Source: Cerrena zonata (Eukaryota; Basidiomycota; Agaricomycetes; Polyporales; Cerrenaceae). Taken from it: a stretch of DNA of 64,000 nt. The DNA is taken from positions 1 to 64,000 of the forward strand of contig JASBNA010000048.1 of the NCBI GenBank assembly GCA_038087015.1, in the 5' to 3' direction. The position numbers were made by a program, and so were the translations under genes. Below the pieces are notes generated by a model. That model saw only the letters and a program-made list of their open reading frames with translations. It searched no databases and was not told the DNA's origin. The first letter of the stretch is position 1. Each line of letters starts with the position of its first letter. Of the stretch, positions 36,776-47,838 are shown in pieces.

Positions 36776-37544
36776 ATGCTCTCTTTGCTCAGATCACAAC
36801 AAACTTTGCGACCTTTGCTTGCCATAACCCAACGCAGCACTACCCTCCGTACAACAACGAAGACCGTTTCCCCCCTCCTTCAAACCCAACGTACCATGTC
36901 CAGCACCACCCATCCCTCTCTTACCCTCGTCTCCACCGCCAGTGCGTCTTTTTCATCTATTGCATCGCGTTTCCTGTGCTGGACTAAACCTTCGTGGTAT
37001 CATCTATCACAGATGCACCTGCCGCTGTGGGTCCATATACCCAGGCTGTAAAGCTTGGTGACCTGCTGTTCCTCTCAGGCTCCCTTGGGCTTGATCCCGC
37101 AGTTGGCAAGCTTGTACGTTCCCGATCACACTTTAGTCAAATGAATCCTGTGCTCATCTGTCTATGTACGCCTGTTGTCAGGTAGAGGGTGGTGTCGAAG
37201 CCCAGGCTGAACAGGCACTCAAGAACATGAAGGCTGTGCTCGAAGCTGGTGGAAGCGAGTTGGGCAAAGTTGTGAAGACTACCGTGAGTATCGATCAGTC
37301 TACATGAATGGTGTATGGGCTCATGGCATCCTCTATAGGTCTTCCTTGCCGATATGGACCACTTTGTTGCTGTCAATGGTGTTTACTCCAAGTACTTCGA
37401 TGGCCACAAGCCTGCACGTTCTGCTGTTCAGGTCGCTCGTCTACCTTTGAACGCACTCTTTGAGATTGAGTGCATTGCTAGGTATGTATAATCTGACTAT
37501 GATGCTATAGTTTTGATCCTTATAAATCGCATAGCCTCAAGTAA
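36776..37544 (+). CDS. MMF1: RidA/YjgF family enamine/imine deaminase, mitochondrial form
   Basis: Five exons (36776-36941, 37013-37113, 37192-37283, 37339-37491, 37535-37544) join to 173 residues. The C-terminal 120 are a canonical RidA domain: [78 protein letters not shown], and the final FEIECIASLK with the conserved Arg and Glu. RidA proteins hydrolyse reactive 2-aminoacrylate-type intermediates and form trimers. The first 40 residues are Arg/Ser/Thr/Leu-rich with almost no acids, a typical mitochondrial presequence. An in-frame ATG at 36896 ([11 protein letters not shown]) would give a cytosolic form. Yeast has separate Mmf1 and Hmf1 for these two sites. Confidence 0.92.
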
Positions 37545-38093
37545 TTGCATGTCAAAAGCGTGATTGGTCGCAGTTGTGTTCGTGATTCATGAATGTACAA
37601 ATAAATAGAACTTCGAAATATATACTCATTCTAGCGCGATATTCCCTTGAGTACTCACTACCCGCCAATCTGACCGTCTTACCTTGACTCTCCATGCTAC
37701 ACTCACCTTTTTATAACCCAGTCCGAAGGCCCGATGATTGCCCATGCGTATATAGATAAGATTAGATCCTCTTCTTCGAGACTTCGAGACATATCGAACG
37801 CACTCTCTGTGAATATCAGGCCAATGTGCACCATAGCAACATTATTCTGAACATTCTAGGTTGAGCTTTATGCTAGTGTATCTTTGGAGTGGGTCACTGG
37901 GACCCTCGTTCACAATTGAAAATGTTGCTGAAATGGTATATATCTATGGTGATTATGGTTAGGGTTTCAATCTAAGCGCAAGCGCCCATAATGATCGAGA
38001 CGCGACGCGCGTACGAGGATGCATACCACAATTACGCCAGCCATTGCATCTCTCCCTCCAAGTTGTTCTCAGTTCTCATTCCATTAATCTCAA

Positions 38094-39162
38094 ATGTTTT
38101 TGACAAGATCAGAGTATGGTATGTTACCTCTGTACGCTAATGTTTGGGATGATATATATTCAATGATTTCTAGACCGTGGTGTTAACACCTTCTCGCCCG
38201 AGGGACGTCTGTTCCAAGGTAGATTGAACAGTGCATGATTTAAACGGCTCTGCCTGACTGAATTGTATGGAACAGTCGAATATGCCATTGAAGCTATTAA
38301 GGTGTGTATCCTAACGTGTATAATACATTGTCATAGTATTCTAATGTTCATTCAGTTAGGCTCAACAACCGTCGGAGTCTGTACACAGGAAGGCGTCGTT
38401 CTTGCAGTCGAGAAGCGTGTCCAATCACCACTGCTGGAATCATCATCGATTGAGAAGATTATGGAAATCGACAGACACCTTGGGTGCGCAATGAGTGGAC
38501 TGATCGCTGACGCGCGTACCATGATCGACCATGCGCGAGTGACCTCCCAGAACCATGCATTCACCTATGATGAGAAGATCAAGGTAGAGAGTGCGACACA
38601 GGCAGTTTGTGACTTGGCGTTGAGGTTTGGTGAGAGTGTACACGATGAAGAGGCTATGATGAGTCGACCATTTGGTGTCGCTCTGCTCATTGCTGGTGTG
38701 GATGAGAATGGACCTCAGCTGTGAGTAGCCATTGTACTTCGTGTATAATGTCTTGTGCTGAATAAAGCTTACCCTGCAGGTACCATACAGATCCCTCAGG
38801 TACCTTTGTACGATATGAGGCAAAAGCGGTAGGATCAGGTTCAGAAGCGGCACAAAGTGAACTCCAAGACAAATGGCACAAGGTAAGATGCTCTCTCAGT
38901 AATTTATTTCACACTTTAAAACCTTGTCCTTGTATAGCAAATGACCTTGAAGGAAGCACATGTTTTGACACTACGGGTGCTCAAGCAGGTTATGGAAGAG
39001 AAACTGGACTATCACAATGTGCAACTTGCTCAGGTTTGTTTGTTCATAGAATATACAAACGGTTATTCACGCTGATAATTTCCTCTTATGTAGGTAACAT
39101 CTGACAAGGGATTCGAAATCTTGGACGAAGTCAGGCTGAAGGCACTCATCGAGGATATGTAG
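38094..39162 (+). CDS. PUP2: 20S proteasome subunit alpha5
   Basis: Seven exons (38094-38118, 38174-38218, 38276-38301, 38356-38720, 38780-38882, 38938-39033, 39094-39162) join exactly to 242 residues, the usual alpha5 length. Diagnostic sequence includes the N-terminal [20 protein letters not shown] with [18 protein letters not shown], the alpha-subunit gate and H0 signature, followed by [38 protein letters not shown] and [21 protein letters not shown] sequence. Alpha5 is part of the outer heptameric ring that gates the proteolytic chamber; it has no catalytic Thr. All splice junctions are consensus and the frame is intact. It is an essential housekeeping gene set among kinases. Confidence 0.95.
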
Positions 39163-39503
39163 TGCCTTTCCGTAGTTGTATTTTTCACTGTACTCGCATA
39201 TTCTTTGCATTATAACACAACAATCTGTTCGACATCCGACATTGTTCGAGTTTGGTAAGACGGCCGGCTATCGAGCCGATTTTCTCGTAGTCAACTCTGC
39301 TTCCGTCTCTACATGCTCTTGACAAACGTTCTTGTCCTTAACCAACCATTTGCTTCTGTTAACTTCAATCTTGGGCTCCGAGCTATTATATATATACCAC
39401 CCTTGGGATGGCGTTATCATTGACCTTCGACGTCATAACGGCTGCACCTCCGAAAGTGATCTCCACACCTTTTCATCGATATACAGCTTGACAACGGTCT
39501 ACC

Positions 39504-40818
39504 ATGTCTACTATAAACCTCTCTTCAACAGACTTGCAGGATATCCTTGCTTTCACCATTACGGTTGCGCGAGCAGCCGGTGATCTTATCCTACAGGGCT
39601 CAGATGCGATCTTATCTTCTGGTAATGTCGATGAAAAGAAGAATTCAGTCGATTTAGTCACGGAATATGATGTGAAGGTGGAGGAGCTTGTCAAGGGAGA
39701 GTTGGGCAAGAAATATCCCACTTTCTCGTTGTATGTTTCCGTTTCGTTGAATATTCTTTGCATGAATGCCAATTTACGATCGCTTGAAGCATAGGCGAAG
39801 AGTCCTATGCTGCAGGTTCTAGGCCACCTTTGACAGAAGAACCTACTTGGTGTGTCGATCCCATCGGTTAGTGCCATTTTTGTTAACATACGACTGCGTG
39901 ATATACAATACTCAACTAACCATAGATGGCACCACCAACTTTGTTCATGGCTTCCCTCACGTCTGCGTTTCTATTGGCCTCATCTACAACAAGATCCCCG
40001 TGCTTGGAGTAATCTATAACCCATTCCTCGAACAGCTCTACACTAGTGTAAAAGGACAGGGTGCGTACGTGAAACGACACAGAGATCCTGCTCCTGTCAA
40101 ACTTCCACTGTCCAAACCGAGACCACTCGAATCATTCTCCAAGGGGTTACTCGGTAAAATATTCTATTTCATTCTATGTTTCTGCCAATCCAATTGAGTA
40201 TCTGACAGGTATTGAATGGGGTTCTGATCGTTCGGCTCCGTTGATCCACGCCAAGGGCGAATCGTTCAAACGTTTGGCTGGGAACCCCAATGAGGGCGTT
40301 GAGCGGGGCCAAATGGCACATTCCTTGCGTTCACTTGGAAGTGCGGCCCTCAATTTCGCAATGGTGGCACAAGGTGGATTAGACTTGTATTGGTTCGTAC
40401 GACATGTCTATCATAATGACCTGCATCATGCTTACAAGTAATCTATATAGGGAAATTGGTTGCTGGTATGTTGCGATATATCTGCTCAAAGCGACCATCA
40501 TATGCTGATAATCATTTAGGCCCTGGGATATCTGTGCAGGGTCCATAATAGCCCAGGAAGCAGGTTGTCTCGTTGCGGGCTCTCTGGATTCTCCGCTTGA
40601 CAATAACGTTTCGGAGGATGTCCTGGCTGGAAGGAAACATATCGTTATCCGGGCCATCGGAGATACTGCGGTAAGACTTCCATTCGATTCTTTACCCCAT
40701 AAATTCAAACTGACGCTTTTGACAGTCGGAAAAGGGGGATCGATGCTCAGAAGAGGCTGATCAAAGAGTTCTACGAGACAGTGGAAGATTTCCAACCGGT
40801 TTAGACAACATAGAATAA
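39504..40818 (+). CDS. Inositol monophosphatase, frame-broken in the last exon
   Basis: Exons are 39504-39730, 39790-39866, 39926-40153, 40209-40392, 40451-40465, 40520-40670 and a last exon from 40726. Metal-binding motifs are intact: FIGEESY, WCVDPIDGTTNF (split by an intron) and [15 protein letters not shown]. The enzyme is Mg-dependent and Li-sensitive, converting inositol-1-phosphate to inositol in the cytosol. Exon 5 is only 15 bases. As written, the last exon reads into an unrelated tail and stops at 40818. With one G fewer in the G5 run at 40734-40738 it reads [19 protein letters not shown] and stops at 40804, giving 319 residues, as the family expects. The third exon acceptor is taken at 39789 rather than six bases later because only that gives FIGEE. 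Confidence 0.9.
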
Positions 40819-41589
40819 GAAGACGGCAAGGTTCCAACCTAATATCACCCTTGACGGTCATCTCACTGGGCTTGCTTGGGAAGATCTTCACTCGCAGTTC
40901 TTCTATGTATAACAAAGTTCAAATACAACAACATTAACGCCGCTGACTTATCGAGTCGACGGATCTTGAATGAAGTGCTGTGTCTCATGGTATCATGTAT
41001 AAGACCCTTCGCCATCATCCCCCGCTTTCAAGATGCCACCTACTACCAGTGAGTCCAAGACGATTTCCCCAATCGAATACCTAGGCTCGTCCTCCAGGGC
41101 TTTATTATAAGCAACGTAATCTGCTCCTTGGTGGTCTTAACATTTGAAGCGCTGCAATTTGTAGCGATCGAAATAGAAGAGATATACTTCAATAAAATTT
41201 ATTTGTGGCTCGAGGGGTGAGTACATTAGATATATAAGTTATGTATGCAGCGTTGCTGAAGATGCTGCCAGTGCTTCTTAAGCACATCGAGGGAAGATGT
41301 GTACCTCTAGTGATGTCAAGAGTACAAGTGAGCAGTGGTAGAACTTATTGACATACGCTTTACATTCCCATATGCATGTGAAGAAGTATGCCTTGGATAC
41401 AATTTGGTCCGTATTTGAGGGGGTATTATACATGTGTCAGGATTCACAACGTTCGTAATGTTCCGCTCTATAAGGTAAGTAATCATACAAATGGGTATCG
41501 AATATAGAGCATCTCGGACGAGGTTAATTGATAGGTATCCAGTGAAATATGCGGGGTGGGTTAAACGAATTCAGAATGTTAGTACGTAC
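40819..41589. other. Intergenic or unresolved 3' end of kinase 2
   Basis: No independent gene is seen. A weak minus-strand open stretch after a possible acceptor near 41486 could be the last exon of kinase 2, but it shows no family features. Confidence 0.3.
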
Positions 41590-43427
41590 CCTGGGATAAC
41601 AGAGTCGATATCCTTCGATGAACTTCGGCCATCTCTGGGCGATCCTCAGGATCGTAAGCCAAGCAAGAGCTATAATCTGCCATAATGCATCATCCATCTT
41701 CTCACCTCTTGGCGTCGACGGCTGCAATGGGATGACCCCTCTTAGGACGTTTGCAGCGGCCTGGTCGTCTCTCTGCCCATAGAATGGATGATGGGAAGTG
41801 TATAGCTTGAATCACATCAATGTAAGCAGTTTTCTGTAAAAGATTCAATGTTACTGACCTCTATACACACACATCCAAAGGCAAAAGTGTCGGTAGCAAA
41901 GGTTCTCCTTGTCGGTAATTCCGATATTGTTGCAATGTGCAACTCTGGAGCATGCCATGGAGACGGTGTCTTGTCAATAGCTTTGAAGTCAGGGAGCAAC
42001 ATAATATCCGAATCAGCGAAGAACGAAAGTGCGAAATCAGCGATCTGCGCGACACAGTCTTCTTCTGTGCTGACAAGTATGTTGCTCTATCCCCTTGATT
42101 GTTACTTGTAGCTCAAAGGTAGTTGAAGGCGAGGTACTCACTGTCTGAAGATTAGCGTGGACGATGTGACGACTATGGAGGTAAGCAAGACCAGCAGCGA
42201 TATCTAACAACTGATCAAGAGTGAGGGGTCACCAGATCTCTGGACGCAGATATGAAGACAACATACCCAGTGATCCAACTCATATGTTGTCGGATAGGTA
42301 CCCTGATGACGCATGGTCTTAATTTGCTTTAAGAGCTCATGCCGCCAAGGGGATATCATGCACGGTACGTCATTCAAAGTCTTGTTGCTTTCAGTGACTC
42401 CCAGAAACTTGACAATATTCGGGTGTGATAATGGCGACCACATGAGACACTCATGCTTGGTAGACTGCCCGGTGTGCCTCGACGTTAGACGTTGCGGTTG
42501 CCCCGAAGACATGCAGGTGACTGACCTCGGCTTGTAACGCTCTCTCATCCTTCGTCATAGATAAGGTATGCCGAGGTTTCTTCAGTGCAACATATTTCTT
42601 GACTATATCACCTTTCTTGAGTTTACCATCTTTCTCAATGAGTTTGCCTCTGAAGACATCCGCGAAACCTCCCGGTGCGTAATCGAAATCTCGTACGGGT
42701 TCCCTTTGGACACCTTGACATATGAAATCGGCTGGCTGTTTGCTTGCTTGCTTTCCTAACTCGAAGAACAATCTGGGAAGTGTGAAATCGCGATACCCAA
42801 TGGAGATATCAGGTATCTCTTCACGCCAGTACTCTGGATAGCGCAGTAGCTGGGGGACGAGGAAGCTGTCAGAGTATGTATGAGTCATGGTAGCTGGTGT
42901 ATCTCACTTTGTAAATCAGGTCCATTGCCCGCTGCGCATCACCACCACGAAGGGTGACCAATGCAACACAACGATCTGGGTATTTCAGGGAGACGCGAAT
43001 AAGTCGGAGAATGTGGCTGTCTTGAGGTAAGGATCCTGTGGAGGCTGGCGCAGTGCAGTGGCGGTGCATCAACCCAAAGGCCGAACGAAAAGTGGATTTT
43101 CCCTTGGATGTTATCTGATGCAATGGGTTTCGTCAAAGTCGTCGGTAAGTGTGAAAGTGTCTCCAGGTCTGAGGTACTTCCGAAAAGCCTCGATGTAGCG
43201 GGGGTTGTAATAAAATACATTGCAGACTTCTTGATCACGTCGTAGAAGTCAAGACTAGATATTAGGTGAGCATGTCATTGTTAAGCAAAAGTATATTGAC
43301 GTACAAACCTCGAGGAAGTATAGAGCCTTGCCATAGAGGAGAGGGTACGGTCGCCACATAAACCAACAACGTGGTATATGCGAGTGGTTGCAGTGATCAT
43401 CCTCTTGGTTGCACGGGAACTCGACAT
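41590..43427 (-). pseudogene. TKL-type kinase 2, degenerate or indel-damaged pseudokinase
   Basis: From ATG 43427 the parts are: a short N-terminal exon, the shared module (RKYLRPGDTFTLTDDFDETH, FRSAFGL, ALVTLRGGDAQRAMDLIYK), an N-lobe with GGFADVFRGKL and VALKKPR, MWSPLSHPNIVKFLGV, a catalytic loop YLHSRHIVHANLQT, AQIADFALSFF, PSPWHAPELH and DTFAFGCVCIE. It has two single-base frame breaks: one at about 43112-43116, where CIR runs into a stop instead of ITSKGKSTF, and one at 41659-41660, where LAW must gain a base to reach AYDPEDRPEMAEV. Independently, the HRD Asp is Asn (HAN) and DFG is DFA, so catalysis is unlikely even if the frames are assembly errors. It is the closest relative of kinase 3. 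The C-terminal exon beyond 41590 is unresolved. Confidence 0.72.
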
Positions 43428-44923
43428 TCTTGTTAATTAACGTACGGGTCGGGAACATAAAGGATTTGTATATCCAAGCAGTACGCAGCAGATGAATAGA
43501 TAGATAATTGAGGTATAAATCGCGAACAAGGAGCGAGCCTACAAAGAAAGTAGAGGTGGTCTAAAGCCAGAGTTGTAGACGCGTATGTCATGGATTCCGG
43601 GATACATACAAACCCGCGCGCCAGGAACTGGAATTCGTGGGGCTCTTTGATTACTCAGCTCCTCATATTTGGTATGACATGGTAGGGATGCTTACGCTAA
43701 TCGTGAGCTAGCCCAATTATGCGGTGTCAAAGACCAAAATTCGGGCTAGTATCTCTAAGGTTTTCCGCAAGTGCCGTTCATAATGATAATCGTGTTGATG
43801 TATTATAGACAGCGCCTGAATCCGTTTGCAGAAAAAGGATCGTGCCGTCTATTTGTTAGTGAGAATCGAAAGTAAATTGCGTTACATGACGAGAAACAAT
43901 GAAGCCTGCAGTTTCGTACCCTGTTAGAGACCTACTCGGGCGCCTAGTGTTACCCGCATCTCTGTCGCACGGTGTAGGTTGACATTCAGACGGTATCAAA
44001 AATTATGTATGTTGTCTAACATTCAATTATGATGGTATATCCAATAATAGTTTATCAACCTCTCAGGCTGATCCTCTTTCAATCAGTGATTCAGTGGATG
44101 ACTTGTTGAATAATGAAAAGCTGCTGACTTCGTGATACTATGCTACACATGTGTGTAAATTTTGTGTTATCATGATGCATCCCCTGATCTAGGTTGCATG
44201 ATGATCAGCGATTAGTATGAATCTACTCTTTGGCTTTAGACTACCTCTGGGATCTCCTCATATCAGCCTAGGTCAACTGGACGAATTTGACTGAGACGGA
44301 CCATGCGGGGTTTGCCACGCAGCGGTCATTTACACACGCCGAGTAAACACTCAGTGCATGACTCCGCCAGGTTCTGCGCCTTACAAATATGGCATTTTGG
44401 CATCGCTGGCAGTACACCTCAAGATCCCAGCTACGGATGGAAGGCCACTTGGTGAAACTAGGATCTTGGGCCGACAGTCCTTGGAATGATGGCTCAGGAA
44501 GAGACGCTTGCTCCTATTATCGACAAAGTAAGAACAAAAAGTCGAAGTCTCCGGTTTAGTCCTGCGTTATCTTGTCAACACTGCACAAACCCTGCTATAC
44601 CCTATACTTATACTACTCGTTCCTTGGTACCACTGACAACAAACAGTCCTCTTCTTGCCAAGAACAACGCTCACAAGTCGACAACTTCCAAATCTTGTAT
44701 TACCTGATCACGGGTCTTGCAGCTTCCCCTTCTGTCGGACTGTCATATGGTAGCGCTGGAAAGAATTGACCTATAAGTCAACGCTTGAGTATCCCACAGC
44801 CTTCCTTGTGTCCCCATCTTTCTCCCCAACCAATCCCGAGCTCACTAATTCAAGTGCTTATTGGCTTTGCAGAGCCCTCATATATCTTTCCCGAACGCGG
44901 TCGTTGTTATTAATTTGCCCAAG
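43428..44923. other. Divergent intergenic region, kinase 2 / metacaspase
   Basis: Kinase 2 (-) and the metacaspase (+) are transcribed away from this 1.5 kb stretch, so both promoters should lie here. Only short frames without motifs occur (for example 44486-44707). No repeat or RNA gene was seen. Confidence 0.45.
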
Positions 44924-47128
44924 ATGATGTGGGATTTGAGTGGTGGCGCTGCCTCCTCGAACCCAGACCCAAACGGGTACTATCAGGCACCTGTCTATCC
45001 AAGTGGCTCCTCGTAAGTTCATATCCACGTCTTGTAAATAGAACCCACGCTCACCCCACGTTTCCAGGTTTCCCATGCCGTGAGTGTCGTCTTCACTTGC
45101 AAGCTATTTTTGTATGACTAAAGGCCCAACAGTGTACCGGTCCCTGCCCCTTTCATGCCTATTGGTGGCCCGAGCCCCCCAGCTGGCCCTTCGTAAGCTG
45201 TGCAGTCACCATCTCATCCTTGTGAATCTAATCATGTTTCTTTCAGGTCGTACTCGCCGTATGTTGTCCCTTGTCACCTTATAAAACGATAACTACTAAA
45301 CCAATTTACCTCCAGGGCTCCCGAATGGGCACAGGCGCAACATTCTGGTTATATAACGCGTTCTGCGGGGCCAGTTGATTACGCACCACCATATCAGAGC
45401 ACACAACATTTGCATACACACCATTCTAGCCACAGAAGTCATTCTCATAGACATCACAGTAAATTTCTATGTCAGGTTATTTGTTATCATGACTCACTGA
45501 CAATTTTCCAACCGAAGGACATCGCCCAACCTCTGCACCACCTGTAGCTCCCCAACAATCGCATGCCAGTCATTCTAGCGGACATGCAGACAATACCGTT
45601 CGAATTCGATGCTCGAATTGTACCGGTAAACGCAAAGCGGTCTGTGTAAGTCAATGCTCAGATATAACTCAGAGATCATAAATGTAACTAAATACCTGGC
45701 GATATAGATCGGTATAAACTACCACGGGCAAACCAACGAGCTATTTGGTTGCGTGAATGATGCCAAAAATGTCTATCGCTTCTTGACCCGTATGTTGTAT
45801 CAAAGGTCCTCTATGTATTCCAACACTACTAATCCGTTTCCGACCTCACAGAAAGATACGGCTACAAGGAGCAAGACATTCGTATACTCACAGATGACTT
45901 TTCTGATCCTAGACTACAAGCCTACACGTAGGAATATCCTCAAGGCCATGGAGTGGCTTGTGAGAGATGCACAACCCGACGACTCCTTGTTTTTACATTG
46001 TGCGTTATTCGTGACATCTTCTAGACGTTGCAAGAAAAACTCAATTATTTTTGATAGACTCTGGACACGGCGGACAAGTGAAAGATACGGATGGGGATGA
46101 AGTCGATGGGTATGATGAAAGTGCGTACTCTAGTGCTCATTCAATGTGAATAGAAAGTTCAGATAAGTCTGCAGTCATCTTTCCCGTGGATTACAAGACC
46201 ACCGGATATATTCTTGACGATGTAAGTGAACTTTTGCACTATATTCATATCGAGGTAATGATCCTAAATATATATCAATAGGAGATGAACAGGATAATGG
46301 TGCCTGGTCTCCCCGAGGGTTGCCGTTTGACTGCCCTGTTTGATGTAAGTATATAAGTTTATCAACCATCCGAGCTCTAAACAGATCTTCCGAACAGTCT
46401 TGCCATTCGGGATCTATACTAGGTAAGGGGTCTCCACATATCTAATTTCCGGACACATAACTGACAAGCATACGTTGAAATATCAGACCTGCCTTACCTC
46501 GTAAGTGTATAAAACCTTGAGCGAATGAATATCAAACCGAACTCTATCCCTAGTACCACTCCAACGGGCGAGTTAAAGGTAGTCAAGTTACACCGAAGCA
46601 CAGGAAAGAGAAGGGCACTCGCGCTGATGTAGTAAGTATTAAAATTCGATTGTTGGAATGGCCCTTTAATGAAATAATTTTCTTAGATCTCATGGAGCGG
46701 ATGTAAGGATTCGCAAACCAGTGCGGACACGTATGAGAACGGTAGCGCTGTAGGAGCAATGAGTTATGTACGTATTCATTCTCTTAACATCGATTGCGTG
46801 CGTGCAACTAACACCATCCATTTAGGCGTTCATGTCTGCCTTGAGTATGTACCGACTTTCAAACAACTATAGCAATCTTACTCATCAACCTTCACAGAAG
46901 CTAACCCTCACCAGTCGTACCAGGACCTTCTGAAGGCTATCAGGTATGTCTCAACTGGTCTTATTCAGGCATGTCATTTATGTTCGCCTTCAGAGAGATC
47001 TTGAGGAAGAAGTACAGCCAGAAACCCCAATTATCTAGCTCGTATCGTATCGTAAGCATTTCGGTCTATTCTTCCCGAGGGGATGTTAATTTCTTTCGTA
47101 GGACACGAACCTTGCGTTTATTATGTAG
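44924..47128 (+). CDS. MCA1: Type I metacaspase
   Basis: Many short exons join on the + strand. The prodomain is Pro/Gly/Ser- and then His/Ser-rich (NPDPNGYYQAPVYPSGS, PVPAPFMPIGGPSPPAGPS, HTHHSSHRSHSHRHH), followed by the Cys pair IRCSNCTG. The caspase-like core begins AVCIGINYHGQTNELFGCVN, continues with TDDFSDPRLQ and has the catalytic His in YSGHGGQ (CAC 46066-46068) and the catalytic Cys in SCHSGS (TGC 46401-46403). DGDEVDGYDE and ISWSGCKDSQTSADTYENG follow, and the protein ends in DTNLAFIM at 47128. Metacaspases are Ca-dependent Arg/Lys-specific proteases involved in stress, aggregate clearance and cell death. The start at the double ATG (44924) is the best available, but an upstream exon is possible. 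It is intact and flanked by kinases on the opposite strand. Confidence 0.9.
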
Positions 47129-47838
47129 AATTGTTCGCTCATTTGTCATTGTGTTATGCTATGTATCCCGTCAGATACCTTATCACTCGTCTTGCTATCG
47201 TGCTATGAAATTCTGTAACTATCCACATAATCCCATATTTTATTTATGGCGTCTCTACTATCCAAGCAAGGTTTCTCCCGAGAGCACTCGGGTCCGATTA
47301 CCTCAGGTGATATCCCATAAGCAACGTCACTCTTATCGATGGAATCGAGCTTGCCTATGTAGTATCCTATCCTGTCTTTCTCTCTTGCGTCCTTGTACTA
47401 ATACTAGGTAAGGCAGGTGTTACTCCTCTGACTGAGATGCTGTCGCTGCTGTACTCACGCACTGCAAAGCTTGGGAAAGTGGACCCTGGACTGTCAGTAT
47501 TAACATAAGCATGTCACTCCACATCACGTTGAATCATCGTGTAGTATCAACAGCGTTATCACACACAGCTTTCTAAAGGTATATAAGCATGGACGTACCA
47601 AGCTGTGCTTCATTGTAACACATTCCCCGAAGATGCCGTCCCCCCTTTCCCCTCCCGGCTGATCCTTGTCCCGCCGACGCTCTTTACGCAATATCTTCTA
47701 CATTATAGGATGGGTGACTAGGTGTATCATCTAATATACAAATCGCAGCACATTAACTTCTACACGACGGTCAGAAGATATTTATGCCGCTGGGACAGAA
47801 TGAATGAAGCATTAATGAATGTGGTAAGTTCGAGTTCG
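47129..47838. other. Convergent 3' region, metacaspase / kinase 3
   Basis: Both neighbours end here. No gene-like frame is seen. Confidence 0.5.
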
